34,315 nt of DNA from Holophagales bacterium UBA2201. GTDB lineage: Bacteria; Acidobacteriota; Thermoanaerobaculia; UBA2201. The DNA is taken from positions 47,030 to 81,344 of the forward strand of contig DCUZ01000019.1 of NCBI GenBank assembly GCA_002327305.1. The letters run 5' to 3'. Each line of letters opens with the position of its first letter. Position 1 is the stretch's first letter. This document shows positions 20,901-28,534 of the stretch, piece by piece. The notes below the pieces were generated by a model. It had not been told where the DNA came from. It saw only the letters and a list, made by a program, of their open reading frames with translations, and did no database searches. A program made the position numbers and the translations under genes.

Positions 20901-21399
20901 CGTACAGGTCGGCGCCGGGATCCCGCCGGAAGGCCTCCACCGCGTCCATGAACCGTTCGACCGGCACCTCCACCCCCTCGACCCGCACGGAGCCGGCCTC
21001 AATGGGGAACTTCCCCTGGAAACCGCCCATGACGACGCGCCGGGGCCCCTTGAGGAAGAGGACCGCCTCTTCGCCAACCTCGAAAGTGGCCAGGTCGGTG
21101 ACGACCTGCCTCCATTCGCCCACCTCTCCGCCCAGAAGGGTCAGGAGAAGGGTCTCGCCGGGGGCATGGCCCTTGAGGAGGCGGCCGGGGACAAGGGTGA
21201 CGGTGGTGTAGATGTTGCGCCCGTCCCCCTCCTCCACCCACCGGCTCTCCATCGCCTGGACGCGGACGGAGAGGATCAGGTCGGCCTGGCCGACCATCTC
21301 CTCCAGCGGCATCCGCACCACGAGGGCAGGGGCCGCAAGGGAGAGGCCGAGCAGGAGGATGGTAAGGGCGAACCACGGGGAAATCCGATGATAGTGCAT
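17923..21399 (-). CDS. Secreted metzincin-like metalloprotease with TIG and PKD domains
   Basis: An 1158-residue exported protein. Signal peptide at residues 1 to about 24. A TIG/IPT-like domain lies at about 335-430. The catalytic domain has HETGHWLTLRD (553-563), a metzincin HExxHxxxxxD variant in which the usual Gly at the eighth position is Thr and the third zinc ligand would be Asp563; Met575 in DKVMYGY fits the Met-turn. A PKD domain spans about 607-686 (WSWDFGDGT core, HTYLFSGTFPVTLTVSN). The remainder, about 700-1158, is two copies of a module of about 220 residues with NWxxDLxLxN, TSRTY and GTFGQFIPA signatures, also found once in the secreted protein at 23732-24799. Start at 21399 has TTGGAGG just upstream. 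The target is unknown. Confidence 0.82.
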   Translation of the reverse strand: MHYHRISPWFALTILLLGLSLAAPALVVRMPLEEMVGQADLILSVRVQAMESRWVEEGDGRNIYTTVTLVPGRLLKGHAPGETLLLTLLGGEVGEWRQVVTDLATFEVGEEAVLFLKGPRRVVMGGFQGKFPIEAGSVRVEGVEVPVERFMDAVEAFRRDPGADLYGTLLGLGPVVESGGAISPLDASRIEKPADAAAPPGRALTSNLVLANWDYEVDYDGDGYIQFGRLLWDADVKGGSGSITVFDKVYWRLAGTTAWSHLYTTPLYVITNYDSTDARILNLYGSARQEYDFRIESYREGQAAPDDFMDPSNKEWALIAKKMEPPAEDQPGTGPMIVEMHPEKASAGTGTEAYIRGVGFGTKGTSSRVQFTFEGQSTITGSTISEWNDNVIRVQVPIGRVAGYPGSAATGPVWVTNSAGAKSPGYDYKVSFGYGGMKWNGAPPTISYYLGSNIPDWTATVAASTGTWGQHGNIVFTQAGTTENRDLRNNGKSEIMASDLGPGYENTLGYATYWSNAQGYMVEADLVLNTKFNYSIAETTPSGAFDVHSIVLHETGHWLTLRDLYGDGDDRDKVMYGYAGSGPSSNKRTPHPDDAAGVAWIYGFNAPPVADFAWFAGRPEIGTGLQFVDASSLVPTAWSWDFGDGTTSMEQNPVHTYLFSGTFPVTLTVSNAFGTSSATKQVIVYGRGIVPPLTTAQPYTYLLPAAAKAQGANNTNWLSDVVVHNPRSAEISVYAYFLPSGQDNAAAAGSEVILPGFRFVRLGDIVGSMFRLNNLAGALWLTSTQPLAITSRTYNDRGVLGTYGQFIPATLSSRLLKSGEEGILLHLAKNAGFRTNVGVVNAGSGFVEVKFSFHRADGSHIGDWSRTLNPFEHYQQNYVMDALTSAAVDDAYAVVTSSTPGAVFAAYASVADNISSDPIFIPIQRAGDVQGQAHQVVAAAARTQGGYGSNWRTDLRLYNPFASQAVTLTYVAAGATATANLTIGQGELVSRDDILTTLFPSVTGNTSGALHLQSSQGLIVTSRTYTSTAGLGTFGQFIPARGAAADLIAPGETGLLLQLANTADYRSNVGFTEVSGQGAQVQVKLYDANRSVLGFKTYPVPAHGNFQVNIFSDLGIAAPHAVALGEVSVLSGGSVYAYASVVDNRTTSNDAFFIPAQK

Positions 21400-21481
21400 T
21401 TTTGCCTCCAAATAGGGTTTACGGATATGGACCATGCCGCATCGCCGGCCTGGGCCTGCATGATAACGCTTTGCGGGTAGA

Positions 21482-21510
21482 ATGATATTTCCTTCCGCCC
21501 TTCTTGTCAA
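21482..21510 (-). promoter_or_regulatory. Promoter of the metalloprotease gene
   Basis: On the minus strand TTGACA (21505-21510) and TATCAT (21482-21487) are separated by 17 bases, about 83 bases before the protease start. The -35 lies only 34 bases from the divergent glycosyltransferase start, where a TACAAT (21529-21534) may serve the other direction. Confidence 0.7.
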
Positions 21511-21543
21511 ATGGCCCCCGCTTTCCGTTACAATGGAGGGGCC

Positions 21544-22644
21544 GTGAAGCCCCTCTCCGTCCTTTTCGTCCTCGAATACTATCCCCCGCACATCGGCGGC
21601 GTGGAGACGATGTTCGCCGCCCTGGCGGGGGAACTGGCCCGTCGGGGGCACCGGGTCCGGGTCTTCACGGGGAGCGTCCCGGGGGCGCCGGACCGGGAGA
21701 CGGCCGGAGGGGTGGAGATCGTCCGCGTCCCCCTGGGCCCCTGGCGCCGCTTCCGGTTCACCTTTGGAATGACGCGGCGGCTGTCCCCCCTGGCCCGGGA
21801 GGCCGACCTGGTCCACGCCTCCACCTACTCGGGGACCTGGTCGGCCGTGCATGCGGCGCGGGCGGCGGGACGGCCGGCGGTCGTTTCGGTCCACGAGGTG
21901 TGGCTGGACCTCTGGAAGCGGGTCCCCTTCGTTCCGGCCCTCCAACGCTGGACCGCCCCGTGGCAGGAGCGGTTCCTCCTCCGCCTCCCCTACGACGCCT
22001 ATTCCGCCGTTTCGCGGGCGACGATGGAGCGCCTCCACCCCTTCTCCGGGGGCCGGCCGGTGTTCCATGTCCCCGCGCCGGTGGCCGTCCCGGAGGGGGT
22101 CCGCTGGTCGTCCCCCCCCCCTCCCTTCACCTTCCTGTATTTCGGCCGCCCGGGCCACTGGAGGGGGCTCGATCTGTTGCTGAAGGCCTTCGCCACACGG
22201 CGAGCGGGGGGGTCGGAAGCGCGGCTTGAGCTCATCCTCAGCCCTGAACCCCGGCGCGAGCGGGCCGCCCTGTTGTGCCTGGCGGAGGCGCTGGGGCTCG
22301 GGCCCGCCCTGGCGGTGCGGGAACCCCTTCCCCGCGAGGCCCTGTTCGACCGGCTGGCCTCGGCGCACGCGGCCGTCTTCCCTTCGTTGAGCGAGGGGTT
22401 CGGCCTGGCGGCGGCGGAGGCCTGCGCCCTCGGCGTCCCCGTCGTGGCCTCCGACGCCGGCTCCCTGCCGGAGGTGGTTTCGGGGCGGTGCCTCTTCTTC
22501 CCCGCGGGAGACGCGACGGGCCTGGTCCGCGCCCTGGAACGGGCCGAGCGGGGGGAGTGGGAGGAGCGGCCGCCGGTCCGCTTTCCCTTAAACGCCTCCG
22601 TCGAGGCCCTTCTGGCGATGTATCAAAGTATAATGAAGCCATGA
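21544..22644 (+). CDS. GT4-family (GT-B fold) glycosyltransferase
   Basis: A 366-residue glycosyltransferase. The N-terminal Rossmann half starts VLFVLEYYPPHIGGVETMFAALAGELARRGHRV, the standard GT4 acceptor-domain opening. The C-terminal half has FLYFGRPGHWRGLDLLLKAF and the nucleotide-sugar-binding E-x7-E region AVFPSLSEGFGLAAAEACALGVPVVASDAGSLPEVV. It transfers a sugar from an activated donor to a lipid or saccharide acceptor; donor and acceptor are unknown. GTG 21544 was chosen because GGAGG lies directly upstream; ATG 21511 is also in frame but begins with an unlikely leader. Its stop overlaps the ATG of the next gene. Confidence 0.85.
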   Translation: MKPLSVLFVLEYYPPHIGGVETMFAALAGELARRGHRVRVFTGSVPGAPDRETAGGVEIVRVPLGPWRRFRFTFGMTRRLSPLAREADLVHASTYSGTWSAVHAARAAGRPAVVSVHEVWLDLWKRVPFVPALQRWTAPWQERFLLRLPYDAYSAVSRATMERLHPFSGGRPVFHVPAPVAVPEGVRWSSPPPPFTFLYFGRPGHWRGLDLLLKAFATRRAGGSEARLELILSPEPRRERAALLCLAEALGLGPALAVREPLPREALFDRLASAHAAVFPSLSEGFGLAAAEACALGVPVVASDAGSLPEVVSGRCLFFPAGDATGLVRALERAERGEWEERPPVRFPLNASVEALLAMYQSIMKP

Positions 22645-23429
22645 GACCCCCGACCGCCCTGCTCCTCCTCCTGCTGGCCGCCTCCCTGTCCGCCCAGGAC
22701 CCCGTGGACAACTGCGAGCGCCTCCGGACCGCCCGGGCCCTCGCCCCCCTCGCCGAAGAGGAGGAGGCCGCGGCGGGCCTCGTCGCCCGGCTGGTGGCGG
22801 ACGCCCTGCACGAGGCGCGCGGGCCCCTTCCCGACGGCACCTACCGGTGGGCCCGCCTGTCGGATAAGGCGGCCGTCACGGTCTCCAAAGGGGTGGAGGT
22901 GGACCGTAAGCAGCTGGAGTGGAAGATGAACGGGACGAACTGGTTCGCCCTCCGCCTCAAGTGCCCCAAGAAGAAGAACCTCTTCTGGGGCAACGCCCCG
23001 GTCATGCTGCGCTCGGTCACCCTCGACGACGGGCAAGGGGCGAGGGTCCTTCTGGCGGACCGCCACCTCGCGCGCGACGAGGAGTTGAAGATCCCCTTCG
23101 GGGCCATCGTGCCCCGCGCCTCCGTCGCCATCGTCTTCGAGCGATACCCCGATTCCGAGCGCGACCCGTACATCGCGGTCGAGGCGCTCCAGGCGGGGTT
23201 GTGGGACGATCCCTCCAATCCCCAGGCGGAGATGCTCAGGCGCCTGGTGGAACTCTCCGGCGCCCGGCCGGGCGGAGGGGATTACGCCGCCCGCCTCGAC
23301 CGCGCCATGGAGGGGTGCGTCCCGCCCGTGCGGCGCGAACTGGAGTACATTCTCTACCTCCTCAAGGGCAACCCGCGCGAGCAGGAGGAGGGACGGAAAC
23401 GGCTGGAGGAGCTCCTGAAGAAGATGTAG
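22641..23429 (+). CDS. Exported protein of unknown function
   Basis: A 262-residue protein with a clear signal peptide (residues 1 to about 18, LLLLLLAASLSA then Q). The mature part has a strand-rich middle (residues about 65-165) with two nearby features, LKCPKKKNLFWGN and SVTLDDGQGARVLLADRHLA, and a helical C-terminal part ending in Glu/Lys-rich EEGRKRLEELLKK. Two or three Cys residues (25, 108, 223 approximately) are present. No family is recognised. The ATG overlaps the glycosyltransferase stop (ATGA), and a TATAAT box at 22629-22634 lies exactly six bases before it, so it may also be transcribed alone as a leaderless message. Confidence 0.72.
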   Translation: MRPPTALLLLLLAASLSAQDPVDNCERLRTARALAPLAEEEEAAAGLVARLVADALHEARGPLPDGTYRWARLSDKAAVTVSKGVEVDRKQLEWKMNGTNWFALRLKCPKKKNLFWGNAPVMLRSVTLDDGQGARVLLADRHLARDEELKIPFGAIVPRASVAIVFERYPDSERDPYIAVEALQAGLWDDPSNPQAEMLRRLVELSGARPGGGDYAARLDRAMEGCVPPVRRELEYILYLLKGNPREQEEGRKRLEELLKKM

Positions 23430-23454
23430 GTGCGGAGCGGGGTGGCTGATGGTT

Positions 23455-23615
23455 GAACGAAAATACCGCACCCCCGTCCCCGCTCCGAAATCATAAATCC
23501 GAAATCCGATATTCCATATCGAACGAAAATACCGCACCTTAAAAGGTGCGGCTACATCCCCCTACTTCAACGCTCCAACGGCGCGAGAACCGCGCACCCT
23601 GAAGGGTGCGGCCGC
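23455..23615. repeat. Cluster of REP-like hairpins and a heptad tract
   Basis: The 302-base gap 23430-23731 is filled with repeats. The best copy (23532-23555) is CCGCACCTT / AAGGTGCGG with a 2-base loop followed by CTAC, that is, GTAG plus hairpin on the minus strand. A second copy (23593-23615) has CGCACCCT / AGGGTGCG with CCGC in place of CTAC. An 18-base direct repeat (23455-23472 and 23521-23538) covers the left flank and half stem of the best copy. Between them is a five-unit heptad tract (23485-23519: CCGAAAT, CATAAAT, CCGAAAT, CCGATAT, TCCATAT). An earlier GTAG-GTGCGG at 23427-23436 can pair with CCGCAC at 23466-23471. Confidence 0.72.
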
Positions 23616-23731
23616 ATTCCACCCTCCCAACGCTCCCCTGCGCCGCCCCGTATCGCAGGGTGTGACGACACACAACCCGGGATTGATGATGGATGTCACA
23701 AATCTTGAATGAACGAATTTTGGAGGAATGT

Positions 23732-24799
23732 ATGCGCACTATCATGATCCTTACCGTCGCCCTCTTCAGTACCATCGCGTTCGGCTACGAGCAGATCGTC
23801 CCCGTCGTGGCCAAGACCGGGGGCGCCTACGGCAGCCTATGGCAGTCCGACCTCACCCTCCTCAACGCCGGCAAGAAGGCGGTCGAGGTGACGCTCACCT
23901 TCCAGCCCTCCGGTCAAGCCGGGGGGGCGCAGGTCAAGACTGCGACGCTCCCCCCCGGTGCCGTCTTCGCCGAGTCCGATATCCTCGGCTGGTTCGGCGC
24001 GCAGGGGGCCGGCTTTCTCGCCCTCTCCTATCCCGACGAAGCCCGCACCGCCCTCGGCGTTTCAAGCCGCACCTACACCACCACCGAAGCCGGCACCTTC
24101 GGCCAGGCGGTCCCCGCCGTTCCCGCCGAGGCGGTGACCGCCGCCGGGGCCGAGCTCTTCCTGGTCCTTCCCGGCGGCTCCGCCGACGAGCGGTTCAATT
24201 TCGGCGTCACCACCCTCGGCGACGCGGCGATCGCCTGGCAGCTCCTGGCCCCCGACGGCGCCGTCATCGCGCAGGTGGACAAGACCTACGCCGGGCGCGT
24301 CCAGGAGCAGTACAACGGCGCCGAGGCCTTTTTCAGCGGCGGCGGCGGCCGTCTCGTCAAGGCCGTGCTGACCGAGGGCACGGCCATCGTCTACGGCTCC
24401 CGCGTGGACAACGGCACCAACGACGGGGTCTTCCTCCTCGCGCCGAAACTCCAGTCCAACCAGCCCCCCCTCTTCCTGGGCGTGGACACCACCTCCGACG
24501 GCACCCTCGACTACCGCGACGCCGACGGCGACGGCGTCCTCGACAACGCCATCCCCTTCTCCACCGGTTATCTGTTCAACTATCTGTTCACGATTGCCGC
24601 GCGCGATCCCGAGGGGGACCCCCTCACCTTCCGCCTCGTCAACCCGCCCGCCGGGATGATGCTGACCGACGAGCGCGCCGGGACGGTCTACTACGCCCCG
24701 TCCACGCAGGACGCCAACAAGACCCTTCAACTGAACGTGGAGATCACCGACGGCTTCGCCGTCACCCTCGCCAGGATCCCGATCCTCGTCACTCCCTGA
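23732..24799 (+). CDS. Secreted protein with shared beta-rich module and calcium-loop/cadherin-like C-terminus
   Basis: A 355-residue exported protein with a signal peptide (residues 1 to about 18, ending IAFG). Residues about 20-240 form one copy of the module repeated at the end of the metalloprotease: GSLWQSDLTLLN, then VSSRTYTTTEAGTFGQAVPAVPAE, FNFGVTTLGD, and a closing YGSRVDNGTNDGVFLL. Residues about 245-275 contain a DxDxDG-type calcium-binding loop (DYRDADGDGVLD). The C-terminal about 90 residues (ARDPEGDPLTFRLVNPPAGM onward) look like a cadherin-like or He_PIG Ig-fold domain. ATG 23732 was chosen because TGGAGG lies just upstream. It is probably surface-attached or secreted; its function is unknown. 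Confidence 0.78.
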   Translation: MRTIMILTVALFSTIAFGYEQIVPVVAKTGGAYGSLWQSDLTLLNAGKKAVEVTLTFQPSGQAGGAQVKTATLPPGAVFAESDILGWFGAQGAGFLALSYPDEARTALGVSSRTYTTTEAGTFGQAVPAVPAEAVTAAGAELFLVLPGGSADERFNFGVTTLGDAAIAWQLLAPDGAVIAQVDKTYAGRVQEQYNGAEAFFSGGGGRLVKAVLTEGTAIVYGSRVDNGTNDGVFLLAPKLQSNQPPLFLGVDTTSDGTLDYRDADGDGVLDNAIPFSTGYLFNYLFTIAARDPEGDPLTFRLVNPPAGMMLTDERAGTVYYAPSTQDANKTLQLNVEITDGFAVTLARIPILVTP

Positions 24800-24842
24800 A
24801 TCCCCCGGGTCTCTCCCAACCTCCTTCGCCCCTCCCGGGGAC

Positions 24843-24876
24843 GCCCCGCCGCCCGCTTACGGGCGCGGGGCCTTTT
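24843..24876 (+). terminator. Terminator between convergent secreted-protein and ispG genes
   Basis: GCCCCGC-C-GCCCG (24843-24855) pairs with CGGGC-GCGGGGC (24860-24871) with one bulged C and a 4-base loop, followed by CTTTTC. The loop contains the stop codon of ispG on the other strand. Confidence 0.65.
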
Positions 24877-25927
24877 CGCCCATGTAGAGTTCGATTTCCG
24901 AGAGAAAATCTTCGACGATGTTTTCCAGGCCGAGGACCTTGTGGGGCCTGCCCTTCTTGAAGACCAGCGCCCGCCCCGCCCCGAAGGCCAGGCCGATCTC
25001 GGCCAGGCGCGCCTCTCCGGGGCCGTTGACCTCGCACCCCATCACGGCCACGTGGACGTCCCACTTCCTTTTCCGGATGGCCTTTTCCACCGAAGTCACT
25101 ATAGGCAGGATGGGAACGCGGGTGCGGCCGCAGGTGGGGCACGACACCACCACCGCCCCGCCGGGGAGCATCCCCAGCGCCCGGAGGATCTCCCGACCCG
25201 CCCTCACCTCCGCCTCGGGCCTCCCCGTCAGGGAGACGCGGAGGGTGTCGCCGATCCCCTCGAACAGGAGCATCCCGATGCCGATGGCCGACTTCACCGT
25301 CCCCGCATAGGCGGTCCCCGCCTCGGTGACGCCGAGATGCAGGGGGTAGTCGGTCTTCTTCGCCAGGAGGCGGTAGGCCGCCACGGTGGTGGGGATGTCG
25401 GAGGCCTTGACGGAGATCTTGATGTCGCGGAAATTCAGATCCTCGAGGATCGCGGCGTGGCCGAGGGCCGACTCCACCAGCGCGCCGGCCGTGGGCCAGC
25501 CGTGCTTTCTCAGCAGTTCCTTTTCCAGCGACCCCGCGTTGACCCCGATGCGGATGGGGACCCTGCGCGCCCGCGCCGCCTCGACCACCCGTTCCACGCG
25601 GGCGCGGGCGCCGATGTTGCCGGGGTTGATGCGCAGGGCGTGGACCCCGGCGTCCAGCGACGCCAGGGCGAGGCGGTGGTCGAAGTGGATGTCGGCCACG
25701 ACGGGGAGGGGCGAACCCTTCACGATGGCCCCCAGCGCTTCGGCGGCCTCGGCGTCGGGGACGGCGAGGCGGACGATGTCGCACCCCGCGCGGGCGGCGG
25801 AACGGACCTCCCGCAAGGTGGTGGCCGCGTCTCGGGTGTCGCTCTTGGTCATGGTCTGGACGCTCACGGGGGCGCCACCGCCCACAGCCACGGGGCCGAT
25901 GAGGAGCTTCCGGGTCTTGCGCCTCAT
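24857..25927 (-). CDS. ispG: 4-hydroxy-3-methylbut-2-en-1-yl diphosphate synthase
   Basis: A 356-residue IspG (GcpE). The TIM-barrel half has VSVQTMTKSDTRD, VRLAVPD, VADIHFD and INPGNIG. The [4Fe-4S] ligands are Cys263 and Cys266 (SCPTCGRT) and Cys298 with Glu305 (MGCEVNGPGEA). The length is that of the bacterial two-domain form. It converts MEcPP to HMBPP in the MEP isoprenoid pathway and needs Fe-S clusters, such as those made by the operon at 14205-17352. The start ATG overlaps the rseP stop (ATGA), and it is the last gene of the uppS-cdsA-dxr-rseP-ispG operon. Confidence 0.96.
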   Translation of the reverse strand: MRRKTRKLLIGPVAVGGGAPVSVQTMTKSDTRDAATTLREVRSAARAGCDIVRLAVPDAEAAEALGAIVKGSPLPVVADIHFDHRLALASLDAGVHALRINPGNIGARARVERVVEAARARRVPIRIGVNAGSLEKELLRKHGWPTAGALVESALGHAAILEDLNFRDIKISVKASDIPTTVAAYRLLAKKTDYPLHLGVTEAGTAYAGTVKSAIGIGMLLFEGIGDTLRVSLTGRPEAEVRAGREILRALGMLPGGAVVVSCPTCGRTRVPILPIVTSVEKAIRKRKWDVHVAVMGCEVNGPGEARLAEIGLAFGAGRALVFKKGRPHKVLGLENIVEDFLSEIELYMGEKAPRP

Positions 25928-27246
25928 AGGAGCTTGAGGATGTCGAAGACGAGGACCACGGCGAAGAGCGTCATCAGGAAGGCGAAGCCGGCCTGGATGA
26001 GGCGATACTTGAAGGCGGCCTTGAAGTCGCGCCGCATCAACCCCTCCAGCGTCAGGATGAACATGTGCCCCCCGTCGAGCAGGGGGATGGGGAGGAGGTT
26101 GAAGATGGCCAGTTGGAGGGAGATGAGCCCCATCAGGTGGAGGAAGTTGGCCGGCCCGGTGCGGATGAACTCGCCCGAGATGCGGGCCATGTCCAGGGGG
26201 CCGGAGACCTGCCGGATGGAGCCCTTGCCCTGCAGGAGTTTCTTCAGAAAACGGTAGGAGAGGGTGGCGCCGTCGAGGCAGGCGATGCCCCCCCGGCGGA
26301 ACGATTCCACGAACCCGTAGCGCTTCAGGGCCGTCCCCTCGCCGGCGGCGTCGAAGAGGACCCCCATCTGTCCGACCCCGTCCACCGACGCCAGGGTCAC
26401 CTCGGTCCGGACCCGCTCCGCCCCCCGCTCCACCTCCAGCGCGAGCGTGGCGCCGGGATTGGCGCGGGCGATCTCCACCACCGCGGCGTAGTGATGAATG
26501 GGCGCGCCGTCCACGGCGGCGATGATGTCGCCCGCTTGGAGGCCCGCCGCCTGGGCCGGGGTGCCGGGGTTGACCTGCTGGATGCGCGGGCGCGCCTCGG
26601 GGTAGACGCCGATGTCGCCCACCCGGTACTTCCCCTTCTTTTCGATCTGCACCGGGAGCCGGAGGCCCTCCCCGCCGCGGAGCACCTCGAAGGTGACCCG
26701 CTCCCCCCCGGAAAGGAGGACGGTCTCGGAGAAGGCCTGCCAATCGGGGAGGGCCTTCCCCTCCACGCCGGTGATCCGGTCTCCGGGGAGGATCCCCGCC
26801 CGCCCGGCGGGCCCTTCGGCGTCCACGAACCCCACCACCACCGGCTTCTCCAGGAGCGCCGGCACCTGGATGCCGACCATGAAGGAGGCGCTCGTGAAGA
26901 GAAGGGCGGCGACGAGGTTGGCGGCGGAGCCGCCCATGAAGATGAAAAACCGCTTCCACCGGGGCCCCGCCATCGAAGGGGGCGGGGTGTCCCCCTCGCG
27001 GGCGATGAGGTCGGACTCGTCCAGCCCCAGCCCCTTGACCTTGACGTACCCCCCCAGGGGGATCCACGAGACCCGGTAGTCGGTCTCCTGCCGGCGGAAC
27101 CCCCACGCCCGGGGCCCCAGGCCGATGGAGAAGACCTCCACGGGAAAGCGGAACGCCTTGGCCAGGAGGAAGTGCCCCGCCTCGTGGAGGGTCACCAGGA
27201 TGCCCAGGACGATGAGAAAACCGAGGATGCTCTGCAGAACGGCCAT
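25924..27246 (-). CDS. rseP: Site-2 intramembrane metalloprotease RseP
   Basis: A 440-residue S2P-family protease. HEAGH at residues 21-25 in the first membrane helix supplies the zinc His residues and catalytic Glu; the second motif FNLLPIPLLDGGH near residue 390 supplies the Asp ligand. Two PDZ domains lie between (around 130-205 and 215-290: GRAGILPGDRITGVEG and AQAAGLQAGDIIAAVDG). The usual AGPxxN helix motif reads GGSAAN. RseP cleaves membrane-bound anti-sigma factors and remnant signal peptides. The start ATG lies three bases after the dxr stop. Several membrane helices at the C-terminus are as expected. Confidence 0.95.
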   Translation of the reverse strand: MAVLQSILGFLIVLGILVTLHEAGHFLLAKAFRFPVEVFSIGLGPRAWGFRRQETDYRVSWIPLGGYVKVKGLGLDESDLIAREGDTPPPSMAGPRWKRFFIFMGGSAANLVAALLFTSASFMVGIQVPALLEKPVVVGFVDAEGPAGRAGILPGDRITGVEGKALPDWQAFSETVLLSGGERVTFEVLRGGEGLRLPVQIEKKGKYRVGDIGVYPEARPRIQQVNPGTPAQAAGLQAGDIIAAVDGAPIHHYAAVVEIARANPGATLALEVERGAERVRTEVTLASVDGVGQMGVLFDAAGEGTALKRYGFVESFRRGGIACLDGATLSYRFLKKLLQGKGSIRQVSGPLDMARISGEFIRTGPANFLHLMGLISLQLAIFNLLPIPLLDGGHMFILTLEGLMRRDFKAAFKYRLIQAGFAFLMTLFAVVLVFDILKLL

Positions 27247-27249
27247 GGA

Positions 27250-28410
27250 TTATTCAACCTTTCGGACGGCACCGTTTAGTTCGGCCCGGGCCAGGCGCCG
27301 GGCCCGCCCGGCCGCGTCGAGGAGGGCCGGCAAGTCGGGCATGGGGGGATCGTCCCACCGCTCGAGGGCGTTTTGCACCGCTTCCGCGATGCCCAAAAAC
27401 CCGACCCGCCCCCGCAGGAACTCCCCCACGGCCAGTTCGTTGGCCAGGGAGAAGACCATGGGGTACCCTCCCCCGCGGCGCAGGGCTTCGTAGCCCAGCG
27501 GGAGGAGGGGGAACTTCTTCCCATCCACCGGGAGGAACGAAAGCGTCATCCCCGGGAACCGGACCCGCCCGAAGGGGGAGGGGAGGCGGCGGGGCCAGGA
27601 AAGGGCGTACTGGATGGGAAACTTCATGTCGTTGGGGCTCACCTGGGCCAGGACCGAACCGTCGCGGTACTGGACCATCGAATGGATCTGGCTCTGGGGA
27701 TGGACCACCACCTCGATGGCCTGGGCCGGAAAGCCGAAGAGGAAGTGGGCCTCGATCACCTCCAGGGCCTTGTTCCCCAGCGTGGCGGAGTCGATGGTGA
27801 TCTTGGGCCCCATGGACCAGGTGGGGTGCCGGAGGGCCTCCTCCACCGTGATGGAGGCGAATTCCGACCGTTTCTTTTTCAGGAACGGCCCGCCGGAGGC
27901 GGTGAGGATCAGTTTCTCCACCTCGCTGCGCTTCCCCGATCGAAGGCCCTGGTGGAGGGCGCAATGCTCACTGTCGATGGGAAGGATGCGGCGGCCGCGG
28001 CGGCGGGCCTCCCGGTTGAACAGCGCCCCGGCCATCACCATGGCCTCCTTGTTCGCCAGGGCCAGGTCCTTGCCCGACTCCAGGCAGCGGAACGCGGGGA
28101 CCAGCCCCGCCTCCCCCACGATGGCCGCCACCGCCATCTCGGCCTCGGTCTCGGCCGCCAGATCGGCGATGGCGGCGTCCCCGGCATAGACCCTGGCGCG
28201 GGGGAGGGCCCGTTTCACCTCCCTGGCGGCCCCGGCATCGGCCACCCCGACGCGCCGAACGCCGAACCGGCGCGCCTGCTCGATCAGCCGCTCGGTGTTC
28301 CTGCCCGCCACGAGGGCGGCGATGGAAAACTCGTCCCGGAAGTGATGGACCACCTCCAGGGTGGAGACGCCGATGGAGCCGGTGGAGCCGAGGAGGATGA
28401 TCCTCTTCAC
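27250..28410 (-). CDS. dxr: 1-deoxy-D-xylulose 5-phosphate reductoisomerase
   Basis: A 386-residue Dxr from the chosen start. NADPH-binding GSTGSIGVSTL is at the N-terminus, then ALANKEAMVMAG, PIDSEHCALHQ with the metal-binding Asp and Glu, LTASGGPF, HPTWSMGPKITIDSATLGNKALEVIEAHFLF, and the HPQSQIHSMV loop. It makes MEP, the committed step of the isoprenoid pathway. GTG 28410 (VKRIILLGSTG) is preferred because family members start this way; GTG 28425 adds five residues (MEVAP) encoded by a duplicate of the cdsA 3' end. The gap to cdsA (about 125 bases) holds that duplicate and a REP-like hairpin. Confidence 0.95.
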   Translation of the reverse strand: MKRIILLGSTGSIGVSTLEVVHHFRDEFSIAALVAGRNTERLIEQARRFGVRRVGVADAGAAREVKRALPRARVYAGDAAIADLAAETEAEMAVAAIVGEAGLVPAFRCLESGKDLALANKEAMVMAGALFNREARRRGRRILPIDSEHCALHQGLRSGKRSEVEKLILTASGGPFLKKKRSEFASITVEEALRHPTWSMGPKITIDSATLGNKALEVIEAHFLFGFPAQAIEVVVHPQSQIHSMVQYRDGSVLAQVSPNDMKFPIQYALSWPRRLPSPFGRVRFPGMTLSFLPVDGKKFPLLPLGYEALRRGGGYPMVFSLANELAVGEFLRGRVGFLGIAEAVQNALERWDDPPMPDLPALLDAAGRARRLARAELNGAVRKVE

Positions 28411-28439
28411 GGGAGCGACTTCCACGCGTAGAGGGCCAG
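28408..28439. repeat. Duplicated 3' end of cdsA at the dxr start (copy 1)
   Basis: Bases 28408-28439 repeat 28536-28567, offset by 128, with about five differences. On the minus strand both copies encode LALYAWKSLP and then GTGA, i.e. the cdsA C-terminus plus stop. The copy next to dxr has kept the authentic dxr start codon. Confidence 0.75.
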
Positions 28440-28456
28440 GCCGGGATGGTTTCTTT

Positions 28457-28480
28457 GTAGGGGCACCGCATGCTGTGCCC
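28457..28480 (+). repeat. REP-like element between cdsA and dxr
   Basis: GTAG (28457-28460) followed by GGGCACCGCA / TGCTGTGCCC (28461-28480), a hairpin with one mismatch. It is the plus-strand sister of 10655-10678 and 17365-17388 and lies inside an operon, between the two copies of the cdsA 3' end. Confidence 0.72.
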
Positions 28481-28534
28481 TTGCGGTGGTAAGAGCGAGC
28501 CGCCCTCTCCCGATCAGTCTATGAAAGAGGCGCT

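Noticed and set aside
21400..22368. N-terminal extension of the metalloprotease frame across the glycosyltransferase
   Set aside because: The signal peptide begins at 21399 with a strong ribosome site and a promoter lies at 21482-21510; the upstream frame is antisense to the glycosyltransferase.
22641..23429. Reading the exported protein as an extension of the glycosyltransferase
   Set aside because: The frames differ, the signal peptide starts at 22641, and the ATGA overlap is a normal operon junction.
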